Shown here: positions 1-13,313 of the stretch, one piece after another | Numbering within the stretch: position 1 is the stretch's first letter | Layout of the letters: each line of letters begins with the position of its first letter | Assembly (NCBI GenBank): GCA_020086605.1 | Contig: JACBWW010000051.1 | Span: 2,175,810-2,239,809, forward strand | Reading direction: 5' to 3' | DNA length: 64,000 bases | Source: Lanius collurio | Taxonomy: Eukaryota > Chordata > Aves > Passeriformes > Laniidae | Program-made: the position numbers and the translations under genes | Notes under the pieces: generated by a model | Seen by the model: the letters and a program-made list of their open reading frames with translations, nothing else | Databases searched by the model: none | Told to the model about the DNA's origin: nothing

Positions 1-1336
1 CTCTGCTGTTCTGTGAGTCTTCAAATGCATGTTGGCATTTCTGTATGTTTCAGTATCCAATGGGAAGAGTTACCTGATAATTACCCAGTGGTATTTATTC
101 TTCTTTCTAAAAAGGAATTTTTAAATGTGATAAAGCTTTGGATTGATTTAGGTCATTAGTGTTTAAGTTTTATTAAATAGTATTTTAATATTTTAAGAGT
201 ACGGAACATAGTTTTTAGCATAAATGTGCATGCTTGTTTTCTGAAATGTCAAATATCTGTGTGACTCTGGGGGAAAAGAAATCAAATTTCTATTAAGATA
301 TGCTGAATGAGTGTCCCTGTTCCCAAGCAACGCCCTTCGCTGGTGTTTGCATTACTTTAGTCTGTTTCTAAGAGACAATCATGCACTCATTGATTGCAAG
401 TACATGTATGACAAAATGTTTTAATTAGTGTGCTCACAGAATTTCACATTTGATGTGGTAGGAAACAGCACCTTCCAGTAAGTACATGCTTTCCTTTTCC
501 CTTAACACCCACTGCAAAGGAGGCACACCTGGAGCTGAACTGCTCTTACCTGTACATACTGTTATTTTAAATATGATTTAATTATAATAATTAAAATATT
601 AATTATTATACTGTTATTCAGTATAATAATTCTCCTTCCTCTCCACACCATTCTATGTGTCCTTTTGTTCTTCTGCTTCTGTTTTCTCCCATAATGTGTC
701 TGAATTATCCAGTAGAGCCTGCCTGTATTGATCACTACATCCCCTTGACAGTTTGGAGATGCTCAGAGGTTTGTCTGTGCTCAACTGAAAGAGAATTCAC
801 CTCTGCACCTAAGGATGCTCATGGATAACTGCTGAAGTACATCTTGCTGGATACTGCTGCAGTCCATCTTGCAATATTCTGAAATTAGGGACCCTGAAAG
901 ATACCATATGGCATTATTGCATTGTTGTTGAGTATTTTTAAGCTATAGTTTGTCTCTGTTCTCATATATATTCCTGAAGTCCCCAAAGCCTCCTTCAGTC
1001 TTTGATCAACAAAGCTTTGTAGATTTTGTCTATGGCTTGAGAAGACATTCCCTCCATCAATGACAGGAGCTTTTAGAACATTCATATGGAACTGTCATGA
1101 ATTTCAATCACTGAAATACAGAAACTTGTGTACTTAGCAGTGCCTGCAAATCAGGGGTACAAGAGTGGAGTTGTGTTTCAGCAATGACATCTCTGTGCAC
1201 ATGCAGCTTCCTGGGACTGCCAGAAACACAACTTTGAGTTCACTATTGAGAATTTGAATGATCTAGGATATGAGCATAGCCAGTTGTCTGTGTTCAGAGG
1301 TTTCATGTTCTGGTTTACAAAGAGAAAGTAGCCCTC
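1..1336. other. gene-free AT-rich sequence
   Basis: No coding region or recognisable repeat family is visible. The only structure I see is a short set of three alternating inverted copies at 583-631, described separately. The remaining sequence looks like ordinary intergenic or intronic bird DNA. Confidence 0.6.
583..631. repeat. three-arm alternating inverted repeat
   Basis: Arm 583-594 pairs perfectly (12 bp) with 599-610 across a 4-nt loop. The segment 601-613 also pairs perfectly (13 bp) with 619-631 across a 5-nt loop. The middle arm is shared, so only one of the two hairpins can form at a time. All arms are A/T-rich apart from one C-T-G end. A chance AT-rich fold or slippage with template switching are both plausible origins. 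Confidence 0.6.
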
Positions 1337-2027
1337 TGTCTTGGTTTGAAAGACAGGTGTCTGTCAAAGAAGGCAGGAGCCTCTCTTGAAATGGAAAATG
1401 CAACCCCCTTTCCTTCGAATTATTATAATTTTGAAATTAAGGGGCTTTCAGGCAAAATATGAGGAATAGGAAAAACAGTTCTTATATATCTATATATATG
1501 TGTGTGTATAACAAGGCAAATGAACAATAACCGCGGCAGTAACAGAACCCAAACCCAGCGCAGCCTCTCTCGGCTGTCGGGCCCTTTCCCCTCTGGTGCA
1601 GTTCCAGTCACAGCCGGCAGGGGCGCTGGCGGCTCCCGGTGAGCAGGGCAGGTGCGATGGTTCAGTGGAAGCAGAGATCCTGCAGAAGGCTCTGCTCTTC
1701 CTCCGAAGGTCCAGTGTGGCTCCTGTCCTCTGGGAATGCAGTGGAAAGGGTGTCTGTGGTGTTCAGAATCTCAGATTCTATCCAGGATGGAATGCTCGGT
1801 TCCTCCTCCTGGGTGGAGCACCTCCCAATGGGATGATGAGCCATGAGGCAGGTGTTGATGGGCCATGGACAGAAGATGGTCCAGAGGGAGTTATCTCTGG
1901 GTCAGGCTGCAGGGCACTGATGGGCCAGTAACTGAAAGATAGTCCGGAGGGAGGAGGCCAGGAAACACTGCCCACCTGCTTTCAGCAGCTGCTGAGGATG
2001 GAACAGAACACACTGCAACCCAGGACA
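1337..2027 (+). mobile_element. ERVL-type solo LTR
   Basis: The block begins with TGTCTTGGTTTGAAAGACAG and ends in ACA, so it has TG...CA termini. I recognise the opening, the segment with TTATTATAATTTTGAAATTA and the later TCAGAATCTCAGATTCT stretch as the common passerine ERVL LTR type. The flanks are CCCTC (1332-1336) and CCTTC (2028-2032), a 5-bp target site duplication with one mismatch; 5 bp is the expected size for ERVL. No internal retroviral sequence lies next to it, so it is a solo LTR left by LTR-LTR recombination. A short TA/TG run (about 1480-1510) sits inside. Small open frames in this block are LTR sequence, not genes. The family name comes from memory and was not searched. Confidence 0.75.
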
Positions 2028-5000
2028 CCTTCCACGTAGGATAGGGACCCTTACTGGAGAGTCAGGGTTTATAGGGTGTGCCACTGTGTTGCATAAGGAA
2101 GTGCAGGTTTTAACATATTTGTATATTTTCCCACTTGACTGGCAGAAGAAACACTTCCTTAGATGTAAACAGAAAAATCCTTAGTCAGAAAAGATTAAGC
2201 ACAGAAAATTAAACATGAGCCTAGTTGAAAACAAACTTATCTCTTAAAGCAAATCTGAAGACATATAAAAAGAGATAATGGGCTAAAAAGGCCCATGAAA
2301 ATAGCCCTTGGTGTACCCCACCTCCCTCAAGCAGTAAGAGTAGTCCTGAAGAAGTGAAAGATAGTTTGTTAAGCTCTTTGTCTCTATGTATTCACAGTAA
2401 GTACTTTTGCTTTGATTCTTGTGATAGGATTGCCCATTGTGTAAATTAATGGGAAAATTCAAATTATAGTGTACCTTGCTAGAAGAGAAAAATAAATATG
2501 GAGCAGAAAATATAATAGTAGTGTGGGAATTAAATCTGGATATCCTGGAAATGCCGATGGACTCTGCAGCTGTAGAGTAGTGCAGGGTAAGGAGAAGGAA
2601 AGATTGCTGACTACAGGAGAAAGACTAAATGGTAGTTCTGAGTTTATACAAAGTTAGCTTCACGTTTAAGGGAAAAAAAAAAGGTAAAAATCTTATCTTT
2701 CTTTCTTGCCCATCTCTGCACACTTTCATCTGAGTGGGAATAATTTTTTCTTAATCCTGAACACCCAAATATTTGCTGTTTGGCAGCTACAGCCCAAGTT
2801 CCACACTGCAGCCCTGGCTTCCTTCGAACACGGGTCCACTTCCCCATCCTGCTACACTTAAAGTGCTCTGTGTCACTAGCAAGATGTCAAGGGCTTCAGG
2901 TTCAGCTCTCTGGCTCTGTCTGTATAAGCTGTTCCATAGTTTTGCTGTCAGTGATAACAGATATTGGAGGACAATTTTCAGGAATGCAAAATGCCTGCTT
3001 TTTCTTCCATAGATAGTGGTCTTTATTTGGAATGTACTTATTTCATAGTTTTGATATTTAATTACAAATTTGAATCCCTTGTGGATGTATACTATAGAGC
3101 AAAATTTTAGTTACTCCTGTTAATATTATTAGGAAATAGCTCAATTGGAAATGCAGTCAAAGGTTTTGAGCTTCTTTTTCTGTCCTGCTTTCTTTTGTAT
3201 GAAAATCATAACCCTGACTTTCTTTTTTCTCAGTTCCTTCTGTGAGAGAAAAATTAGAAAGACAGGGCTTAGGATTCATCCAATGCTTTCTCAGTTGTGG
3301 GCCTTCACTTTAAGTGTTAGGATGTAGAGGAACTGATTTAATTTCATACATAGGTGGTGGTTTTAAATTTGCCAAATCTGAACCTTGTAGCATATGGTCC
3401 TCAACTCCTGTGTAGACCTAATTGATATTTGACATTCATGGCAGGCAGGGCTCTTGCATCCACCCAGCAGTGTGGAATACCAGCTGTTATTGTGGATTTA
3501 TTGTCTGGGGCTTTGAGAGAGAAGAAGAGGATGAGGTTTGCTGTGGGTTTTTTTGTGTTTTGTTTTTTTTTTTTTTAATTTTGTTGGGGGGCGGGGGGGT
3601 TGGTCGGTTTCTTTGTTTGTGGGGTTTTTTTTTTGTCTTTTTACTTGAGTACTATATTATTTGGCTTCTTAGGAATAGATAATGGCTAATACCTTTTAGG
3701 TTGATTTGAAGAGTCTTTTTGAATGGGAAAACAGAATGGAATTAAACATTACTACAACATTATTTACAATTAAAGAAATACCTATACTGAGATATTTAAT
3801 GAAATTAGTTTTAGACCTAAATTTAATATATAACATGCAAATTTAGGCATGCAGCTAAGGACAATGAGTAAGAAGACATGAGTAATAGGCATACAAATAG
3901 ATGTATTTGCAGATATTCCTTCAAAGAAATTAATAAAAATTAGAATAGCAGCAGTTACACTCTTTTACAGTCATCTTCTCCCCCTGCCCTGTTTCCTTTT
4001 CTTCCTTGACTGTAAAGGGGAGAGGAGATGAGTCCAGTGGTGTAGCTCCCCTTCCATACCATACATTCATATATGTATCATCACTACTCTGCCTGTTTTC
4101 CCTATAGCATAACATAATAAATATACAAGAAATGGAGGGAGGGGTTACTCTCCCAGTCTTTAAAGAAATTTTTCTTTCTCTCTCACATCCACAAAATTTC
4201 CTTTTGTTTCTCTGTTCTGTGCCATTTCCAAATAGGCAATGCCTTGCCACCTTTGTCCCAGTAATAATTGTGAGCATTGTACTGTTTTATATACTAAGGG
4301 CTGAATAATAATTAAAAAAGCTTTTTTCTCCAAAGTGAATCACCTCTCTATTAATAATCTGAGATATTTTGTAGTTATAAATAACATATTAGCTGTACGT
4401 GCAAGGGCTGACCTCTGAACTATTTCTTCCCAAAGCCAGCGAAAATGCCTTTTTCTCATTAAGAAAGTTGCTATGCAAAATGAGAGATCAAACAAATTGA
4501 TTTAAAAGGCAAGTGACACATCTGGAGAGAGAGACATTTAGTCATTCATTTCATGAATCAGAAGTGCAGACAGCTGGTTTTGCAATATTTTTTGCAAAAT
4601 ATCTAAATATACTCAGTTAAAAGCAGTCAGAGAATGCAATTTATGTAGTAAAGCTAAAGAGAGGGAAATGTGGGGATTTATTGGGGAGTTGCTGTAAGCC
4701 TGCTCACTTAGACAGGTTCCCTCTGCTCTCAAAGTGGAGTGTTGCTGAAGAAGGGAGAAATCTTGTGAATAAGAGAGAGACAGTATGCTTGTGAGTTCTA
4801 AATTAATATTTGGAGCCTTGCTTTCTCCTTCATGCCCCCTTGCATGGATTTGTTTGTTGAGTAAAGGCAAGAAACCTATCCCTTCTCTCCTCCCTCTGGT
4901 GTCCTACATGGTGGGGGAAACAGGAGGTTGGTGGGAGGCAGCTGGGCAAACCAGAAGGCAATTTCCTCAGGCACTGGGCATGGGTCTGTATGAAACCTAA

Positions 5001-5240
5001 CCATGCCTACTAATTCCTGAACTATTCCTTTGACTTCACCAGGATTTAGCTTGAGTCCCAGGTGAAAAGGATGTTTCAAGGGTGACAGCTGTGCTGAACA
5101 GCTTTCTCATTCAAATCTCACAGGTAAAGCCCCTTAACAATACTGGGAATGTGTTTGGGTACATGTTTACGTGGCCTAGGACAGACACGTTGTACACTGC
5201 AATGGTTGGCAGCTCAGGAGCTTTTGAAGAACATGCTTTG
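2028..5240. other. gene-free sequence
   Basis: No gene is supported. The only clear feature is the T/G-rich tract at 3541-3637. The 115-codon minus frame near 3930-4277 lacks any recognisable motif and looks like chance. Confidence 0.55.
3541..3637. repeat. T/G-rich low-complexity tract
   Basis: Runs of T alternate with short G runs, including about 14 consecutive T and a G-rich core near 3585-3600. The 86-codon frame across it is a by-product of the low complexity. Confidence 0.8.
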
Positions 5241-5297
5241 CATGGAAGTCATTATGTTTCCTTATATTACATTTAAGGAAACATAATGACTTCCATG
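5241..5297. repeat. perfect 24-bp-arm hairpin
   Basis: Arm 5241-5264 (starts CATGGAAGTC, ends TTTCCTTA) is the exact reverse complement of 5274-5297. The loop is 9 nt (TATTACATT, 5265-5273). Pairing stops sharply at both outer ends and no similar copy is evident elsewhere in the window. A perfect fold-back could be a young palindrome made by template switching, the relic of a small inverted-repeat transposon, or a small-RNA precursor. Known miRNA precursors usually carry mismatches, so the perfect match argues mildly against a miRNA. Confidence 0.9.
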
Positions 5298-7471
5298 AAA
5301 ATTCCTCTTTCCCTAACTCTTTCATGATTTATAAAGCAGGTATATGCTTGTGGGGGTTTATGGGTAGGTCTTTGGTATTGTGAGAAAACATCTGTTGATC
5401 ATGTAACTCTGCAGGGTAGTAGGCAACCATGAGACAACATGTCTAATGGAATTAAATTTTGACTCTTTCTCTCTTATATAGAGTCATCATTAGATGTGCA
5501 TGATGAGAAATTGCACTGCTGGACAGCTCTCATGAAAATTCAGATGGCTGGCAGGTGATTCACAGATAGCTGTAAGCACAAGTGATTTGAAAACAGCAGG
5601 TGAACTTCCCTTACAGCAGTTTGCCAAAGAAATTTGTTGAGAATAAATTCCTATTAGAGTTGTTTAAAGATTCTGAGAATTTATCTGGGATTTTCCTGAT
5701 GTTGTTTTAAATCATGATTAATAAGATCTCAGTTTTAAAAAGCATAAAAAATTTCTCATACAATCTAAGCAAGGCACTCCTTAGTAAACAAAAATCAGAG
5801 GAAATATGTATCCTTTCTCAAAATGCTGACAATTCCCACTTTGGACAGAATCCAAGTGAATATAGTAGCAATGCAACTTATTTTAGCTTTGTTGCCAGGG
5901 GAAAAATATTGGTTTGAAATCAGATTATTTTTTTGTACTGAGACAAAAAAGTCATAGTTTTTGAACAAATACTTGTTAGTGACTGATAAACCTCAACTGA
6001 GCTCTCCAAGTTGCATTTCTCCCTGTGATAGATGCAGAGACCTACCTATAATGGGTTTTTTTAATCCCAATATAGTATCAGCTACATCTGGTTTGTGATG
6101 CTAATGCAGACCTGTCTTTGAGCCAACACCTAAGTATAGTTAAATGGTGAAGGGTCAGAGCAGCACCTTCTACATAGAGGATGTCCTAGTTAAGTTTTGT
6201 TGCAATTGGGAAAAGGAAAGTCTGCCTGTCTGATGCAAATCACAGGAAAATTGCAAAGAACTAGCCCAAAGCAAATCAAAATTATGGATGAATTGCTGAA
6301 GAAATAGGATTAAAATAAATGACAATAGAATCTTATGTTAAATGAAAGTATCAATGGATTATTAATCCTTTTTATAATGAAAACACCAGCACAAATCAAA
6401 GCATTTAACTAAATAATTCAGTTAATGGATTAGTTATATCTGTCACTGATGTCAAATATGTGAACATATTACCTGTTTTGCATTTAATAGATTGTGGCTC
6501 TTTTTTCGAAGTAAAAAAGGAGTGCTTACTGCCTTCAAGATCTTCATTATGATGCAAGTGCAGCAATGTGTACATTTTAATGACTTACACAGCAGAAAAA
6601 CTGTCAGACTTCACAACAACAAAACATATCTCCACAATGATGAGAGAATTTGGTCTGCAGTTTCAGATGACATTTTAAGCTCTGGCTGAAGGAACATAAA
6701 GTTTGAATGACAAATCAAAGAAAGCAATGTTTAAAGCAAAGAGGAAATTGTAGGTAACAGACTATAGAGAAAACCTTGTTCAAATGAAACAAAACACATG
6801 ATTGAAGAGGGCAGATAAAGGAAGATTACAACAGAAGAGAGGAATGGGTCAAATACAATGGGTTATGGGAGACCTTGAGGAAAGAGATCAGAGCGGGCAT
6901 TAAAAAGTAGATTGTCAACATCATATGGGGTACTCTCAAATGAGAGAACTACAAGAGGATAAGCAGCTTTTGATGTGGAGGTACCAGCAGATGTTCTTTC
7001 AGAAAGACAATGATTACACAGTGTGCAAAGAGAGATGGAAAAGAGGCCCCACAGAGTGCTGAAGAGTGTCACCAGTGACTTTTTGCATATAGCACTAGAA
7101 ATACTCAGTGCAAGCATCATAATGTCTTCCTATTAGAAATGAAAGGTGTGAGGAATAGCTTCTTTTTTTTTTTTTGCTCTCTGTTTCTTCTTGCCACTTT
7201 ATAGGATATTAAAAGAAAGAGAGTTAAGTCAGTTCATACCACAAAAGCTGAAAAAAGCACTTAAAAATGCCTGAAAGTAACACAAAGGACTGACAAAACC
7301 CAGCTCAAAATGCAGAAGAACTTGTTAGAATTGTAATATGGGTCACTTTGAAAAAGATGCAGCTGTGTTGTGTGAGCAAAATAAGTTTCCCAGGAAGGAC
7401 AGTTGGCAGCTTCACAGCTTCATTGAGGACATTTTCAAAGCAGGTAAAAGGAATGTAGCTTTGTGTTGCAC
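5298..7471. other. gene-free sequence
   Basis: Nothing recognisable. A short T run lies near 7160-7173. Confidence 0.55.
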
Positions 7472-8040
7472 TCATAGAAGTACAGAATAGTTCGGGTAGG
7501 AAGGGACCTTTTAAAGGTCATCTCATCCCCCCTCCCTGCCATGAGCAGAGAAATCTTCAGCTGGATCACATTGCTCAGAGCACCACCCAACCTCCCTCAG
7601 TACTTCCAGAGATGGGGCATCTACAGCCCTTGGTGTAAAACCCATGCCAGAGTTTTACCACCCTTCTTCTCTGTATTTCAGATCAACCCTCTGTTATTCC
7701 CAACTGTTGCCCTTTTCTGTTGTACCAGGCTGTGCTAAAATGTCTGTCCCTGACTGAGTTCAGAAAGCTGCAATAAGATCTCCCTGGAGCCTTCTCTTCT
7801 CCAGGCTGAGCAAACCCAACTTTGTCTCCATAGGAGAGGTGCTCCATCCTTCTGATTCCCTTATGGCCTTCTCTGGAGCCATTCACAAATGTCTGCATTC
7901 TTTTCTTCGTGGTGGCAACCCCAGAACTGGATGCAGTACTGCAGGGGTGGTCTTGATTGCAATTGTAAGGTGTATTATAAAAGGCTTTTTGTCAATATCT
8001 CTTAGTAGAGAGCAGGAAATAACTTCTCTGTCTCCAGCAT
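7472..8040 (-). mobile_element. CR1 LINE, 3' part
   Basis: The plus strand starts with TCATAGAAG, then an AGTTCGGGTAGGAAGGGACC-like block. It continues through AGATGGGGCATCTACAGC, CCTTCTCTTCTCCAGGCTGA, TAGGAGAGGTGCTCCATCC and AACTGGATGCAGTACTGCAG. These match, in order, the reverse complement of the well-known avian CR1 3' region, so the element lies on the minus strand with its 3' end at about 7472. The match is clear to about 7955 and weak to about 8040. The 5' end is truncated, as is usual for CR1. No RT domain remains, and the small frames here are repeat sequence. Confidence 0.9.
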
Positions 8041-11000
8041 TTACAATTCAGTTTAGCCAGATAAGTTCTTTGTGTTCTACAACATGATTATGGGGTGCTG
8101 TTGCAAGGGGAGAAAGGATAGAACAGAATCAATGACTGAACTTGAAAAATATCAAGTATTTATTTCAAAGGCAGATACCATCTGGCATCTGGATGTTCAG
8201 AGTACCACTTAGAATATAGTGGGTTTGATTACATTTTCAAACCCTTATGAGAGTAGTAAGCCATGAAGAAAAGAAAAATCTCTTGGTGAAAAAGTTAGTT
8301 TGCATGCCTTAATTTTTTAATTGGCATTTATATAAGTAATATGAGTAACATACAAGTATATATAATGAATATATGAGTGTATATATATGTGTGTATATCT
8401 ATAGAAGTAGTACGGGAAAGGGAGACGTTTTCTTTGTATTTATAATTAATATTAATTAGACTTGAGACATTCTACACTCTAGACTCTGCAAGGGAACCTT
8501 TAATGCAGGGATCTTAATTGTGAGAATGGTTGTGAAATGGCTTTCAGTCAAGAAAGGACTACTCCAGCATCTCATGGGAAAATTGCCTTCATCTTGCCTA
8601 GTAGATGACATCTGGCTGATATCTATAAATTGTGATTTAATTCTGTCTTTACTTGCTCTAAAGAAGCTGATCAAGAGAAGTGTTTTCAGCACTGTTCTGC
8701 CAGTGCACTGAGCTGAGCCATCACAAGGCCAGGATGTGCTGGTGGAGGGCAGCACATTTCATTATTGATCATTACATCTCTCTCAGCACCGAATGCCTTC
8801 CAGTAATGCATCTGATAGCCTGATGGTGTGCCACAGGGGGTTCATGCTTTCTCTTCCATCTTTGCAAGGTGAGAACAGCATTTTGGGGTTTTTTTGGTCA
8901 TAGGTATCCAACTGTCTTGAAATATTTTACAGATGTGGTAATAGTAATCATCCTTTATGGGGTTATGGAGGTCCCTAGTCTCAAATTTCAAAGCTCTTAT
9001 GACAGCCTCCTCTTATGACAAATAAATAATTTCTGATAAGTTTTAGTTTGTTTTATTTTGGTTTGTAGAGGTTCTTAGGATCATGAAGGAACATGATCTA
9101 TGAGGCTCTTGAATTGCTGGATCACATCAGAAATTAAAAGACTTGAAGTCTATCCAGTTATATATAACCAGTGTTACATTTTAACATTGTTTTCTGGAAT
9201 AGTTTATAATTTTAATGAAGTCCTAAGCAATTTTCTCAGTAAATCTGAAGTGTAGGAATCATAGTGAGAAAATAGTGCTTCTATTCTTCTATGTCATCCT
9301 GTCTTTTCCTGAAAGAGATGAAACCCTCAGACAGAAACTTTTCTCTTACCAATATCTTCTGTTTCTCTAGAAGAGGCATGGATTAGTCAATTTTCAAGGT
9401 GAAAGAAAAGAAGCAAAATTAAGTTACAAAAGGTTGTATAGGAAGTCTGGTAGAGTGCTGGGAACAGGACTCTGAGTTATATGACACATGTTTAAGCCAG
9501 TCAATGACACTGCCTTGTGGAAATTGCTTAAAATCTCTTTACTTAGCTAGACCAACTGTAAAATCTAGCTAATAAAGCTTAACCACCCTTGTAAAGTGCT
9601 TTGAGGCCTACATATGGAAAAGCACTGTGTGACTATAAGCCAAGACAGACTGGGTATTTTCCTTCCCTTCATGAGTAAATAGGAACAAAGATCTGAGTTA
9701 TTTAGTTGGGAAACCCTGTGCATCAGGGAGTAGTTACTGTCTATGAAGCTGGAAGATGTGAGTTTCCATCTTGAGTCTGATGCTTTCAAACATTTTGTGC
9801 TGGGAGGAAAGCTGTCCTGACTGCATATGCAGATATTTTAAGTGATTAAGTTGTACATATTTTTAGTTATGAGTGAACAAACTAGCAGCTCTACAACTAT
9901 GAATTAGTTGGACCAGCATTATCTATTCTTTCTAGAATTTAATACCACTATTATACATTGCCAAAGTTGTCCCTGTTGGTACACAAGAGAAATTGAAGTA
10001 AAGGCAGCTTTTAAGGCTGTAAAGCTTTGCTTCCTCAGAAAGCATTGTTGAAAAGAAGTGAGTGCTGCTACCTACCAGAAAGATTATTCCTTTGCATGTC
10101 ACACCATGCATATCTGAGCACTTAAAACAAGGTAATAAATAAGTAGTATCTCCAGAAATTGTACACTGTGCACACAGTTATTCCTGTTAAAAAGAAATTA
10201 TTACATATTCATCACACACAGGAAAATTACCTCAAAGAATACTCTTTACTTTGGGTCTGGTGTAATGTAATACACTGTGGTAAATGTAGTTATACAGACT
10301 GGAAAGATAAGGAAAAAAATCCCTAATCCAGATACAGCAAATTTAGATAATCATCAGGTAAACTCTTATCTCAAATTCAACAGTACATTTCTTCTGTGTT
10401 AATGAAAATATTTCATTTCCTCTCCTCATATCTGTTTATACACATCCAATTACTCCATTGCAACAAGCACACCTTATCCACAGGCTTCAGAAGATCACCT
10501 TTAGCTCTCAGCATGTTGCTTAAAGAAAGCAGTGAATGGTAGTATGTTAATAAGAGAAAAAATGTGTTATGACATGTATTTCTTTTTTTAAAATGTGCGA
10601 GAAAATTATACACAGTACCAGTGGAAATAAAGGATATAGGGCTGGCAAGCTTAGAAGAATTGTGAAGATCTGACACTTGTAGCACATATAATAGCAGAAA
10701 ACAGAAACTTTCTGGGATTTTTTCATTTCAATTTGTGAATGTTAGTCACAGATTTTTGCCTCCTTATTTTTACTCTATTTGGGTTACTTAAAAGAAAAGC
10801 TTGTAAGGAAAATGCAGGAACTAAAAGCCTAAGAGAATAATACTTTTTGCCTATTTAGCAATAGAAAAAAACAGTATATAATATGCATATCTGCTTATGC
10901 AGATACTCATACCCTGATACTGTTGAAAATCTTGATCTACCTCTAAATTAAATATCAGCTAAATACTAATCATACCAGTGAATTCAATACCTTTTCTGTT

Positions 11001-13097
11001 ACCACATTGGAACACCATAACATTTTATAACTGGGCTAAGCTTTAAGTAGTGTGTGACATTGAGAATATTTTCTAAATGAGTATCACTTCTCATTTGAGA
11101 CAATGATGTAGACCTGGACTCTGCACCCAAGGTCAAGTGGTGTGAATTTTATATTCTTTAAGAAGTTTCACAGACTTAGAACTGATTAATTTTCTGCCTA
11201 CCTCCCCAGTTTTAACAATCTGATACTCATGTGACTGGCACAGTGTAAACTGTGTTCTCTACTAAAAAGCTGGTGTACCTTTAATCACCCTGTCATTTGG
11301 AAGTTATGCTGTGCCTGCAGATGGTCCTAAAAGAAACTGAATGCTGAATGTAATTGTGTAAAAAAATCTCTGCTTCTGTTTCCTTAATCTTTCCTCTCCA
11401 GTTATGAAATATAATCCTATTTGAATTTCCCTTTCCAGTTTTAAAGATCTCTTACCATGTATGGTCAGTATTTTATCAATTAACAGTTTATCATTATTAT
11501 ATGACATTTGATTTTTTTATTTTAATAAAAGGTAAAACTAGACATAGCACTGCAAACAGTAATGGAAGCTATTATTCTAATTGTTGCTGAAGCTGTGTCA
11601 CCATTTACCACTTTCTTCTTTTTTAAGAGTAAAACCACATGAAAGTTATTGTTCTGCTTTGTGGAACACTGATAGGAGAAAAAGATTGTGCTTGGCAGAT
11701 ATTCTGTGCTATCCATTACTTTATGTCACAATTTTAAGTCACTGAATAAGGTGATTGTAGCTACTACTGCCCTCTTTAAAGATAAACCCTTTCACAATAA
11801 TTTTGCTGTAATACAGTATTGTCAGGAAATGCAATATGCTTTACCTTCATGAGAAAACCTCTCTAATTGGAATTGCTGGACCTTGACTGACTTGTCACAG
11901 CTATATTCAGGGTGAAGGTGAAATCTTTAAGAAGTCTGATTTGGAAAATTAGACCATGGCTTCTCTGAAAGAGGACACATTCCTATGCAAGAACTTTCTG
12001 CCTGAATATTTTTTTTTCTTTTTTTTCTTTTTTTTTTTTTTTCTCCTCTACTATGTGAGGAGAACAATGGGCAGGGAGCAGGGGGGGAAAATGGCATTTG
12101 AACAGACTGACATATTACAGCTTAGCATTTAAAAATACAGAAAAGGTAAATGACTACTTTTGTGCTGGAATAGTTAATAAATATCTCAAACTTGGGGAAC
12201 AGGTGGGGGAATTGCAGCTAAAGCCATTGAGCTTAATGATAATTAGTCATGCATTCTGATTGTTCAGATATTGGATGAGAGACCTGCAAGGCAAGTGCTT
12301 TTCCTAAGCTCCTAAAGTCAGGATAATAAATAGAAACAAATCATCTTCTAGTGATTAGCAGACATGTATATAAAGAATTCATAACAGAAAAACATGACAG
12401 TTGCATTGCAGTGTAGCTAAACCATGGCTGAGACACCTTTCTCTCGATTTCATAGTACTGCTGTTACCATTATTTAGGAATGGAAGCTGTGGTATGTAGG
12501 AGGTCTCTGAAGTTAGAAGAAAATTCCTTGAAATTAGTAGGTAAATTACTTTATATGTGGGTATTGCCAGAAAAAATAGTTGACTTGCAATGATCTGGAG
12601 ATTATTCTCCTATGATTATTGTCTGGAATAACTTCCATCAAAAGCCTTTAAAGCATTGATCAGCCAAATTTCTATGTTGGGCTCAGGATCCTAATTTACA
12701 TATTTAATTCCTGGCAGATTTCTCTCTCTAATTTGTGCATATGCACCTCTAAGAGTTTTAATATATTTTATCATTATAATGTAAAACAACCAGATCATTA
12801 CTTTTTAAGGATGTCTTTCCTTGATTTCTAGGAGCCTTATGTGACTGGTTAGTGCAAAGCTAAATAAAACACTTGCCCTGATATAATGTTTGCATTACAT
12901 CATATTCAGAAATTTGGTCTCAGAAGACCAGCTTTCAATGACAGAAGAATAATGTTACCTCAGACCCAACAATTGCTAAGGTTAAAGGTTTTTGCTACTT
13001 CTCCTAAGGCTAAAAAAATTTTTCTCCTGCTTTTGGCACAAACCTAACTGACAATATAAAGGTAAGATTATTAAGAGAAACATTATAATGGTGTAAT
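8041..13097. other. gene-free sequence
   Basis: No gene is supported. Minor structures are an imperfect TA/TG microsatellite (about 8340-8402) and a T-rich tract (12009-12042). A block near 12170-12260 with homeodomain-like TAAT cores and few simple repeats could be a conserved noncoding element, but that cannot be judged without alignment. Confidence 0.5.
12009..12042. repeat. T-rich tract
   Basis: Long T runs are broken only by two single C residues. It is followed by pyrimidine-rich sequence. It could be the poly-A tail of an old minus-strand retroposon, but no body or target duplication is visible. Confidence 0.7.
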
Positions 13098-13313
13098 CTA
13101 ATCTCCTAATTCATGTTGTCTCCCACACCACCTGTGGTGAGTGAAAGCACAGAAACAGCTTAACATAAAGAAAACAATGCCAGCAGGGATTAGTCCCCAA
13201 TGACTGGAGATGCCAGGGGAGGGATGCCCACACACACTGTGCCAGCAGACACTCTGTGGGCAGGCCCAGGGGCTTCCCCCGATGTTGAAGCACTGGCTGC
13301 TGCTCTGCTCCAC
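13098..13313 (-). pseudogene. possible env 5' start overlapping pol end
   Basis: A 71-codon frame overlaps the end of the integrase region in another frame, which is where gammaretroviruses start env. Residues about 42-55 (IPAGIVFFMLSCFCAF) form a hydrophobic stretch that could be a signal peptide. The frame stops close to where recognisable viral sequence ends, so surface and transmembrane domains are absent. There is no decisive motif. It could equally be an accidental frame in the pol tail. Confidence 0.35.

Noticed and set aside
1596..2084. Overlapping frames on both strands
   Set aside because: They fall inside the ERVL-type LTR, which does not encode protein.
7541..8087. Frames of 65-82 codons on both strands
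   Set aside because: They lie in or beside the CR1 3' region and do not show RT or other LINE domains.
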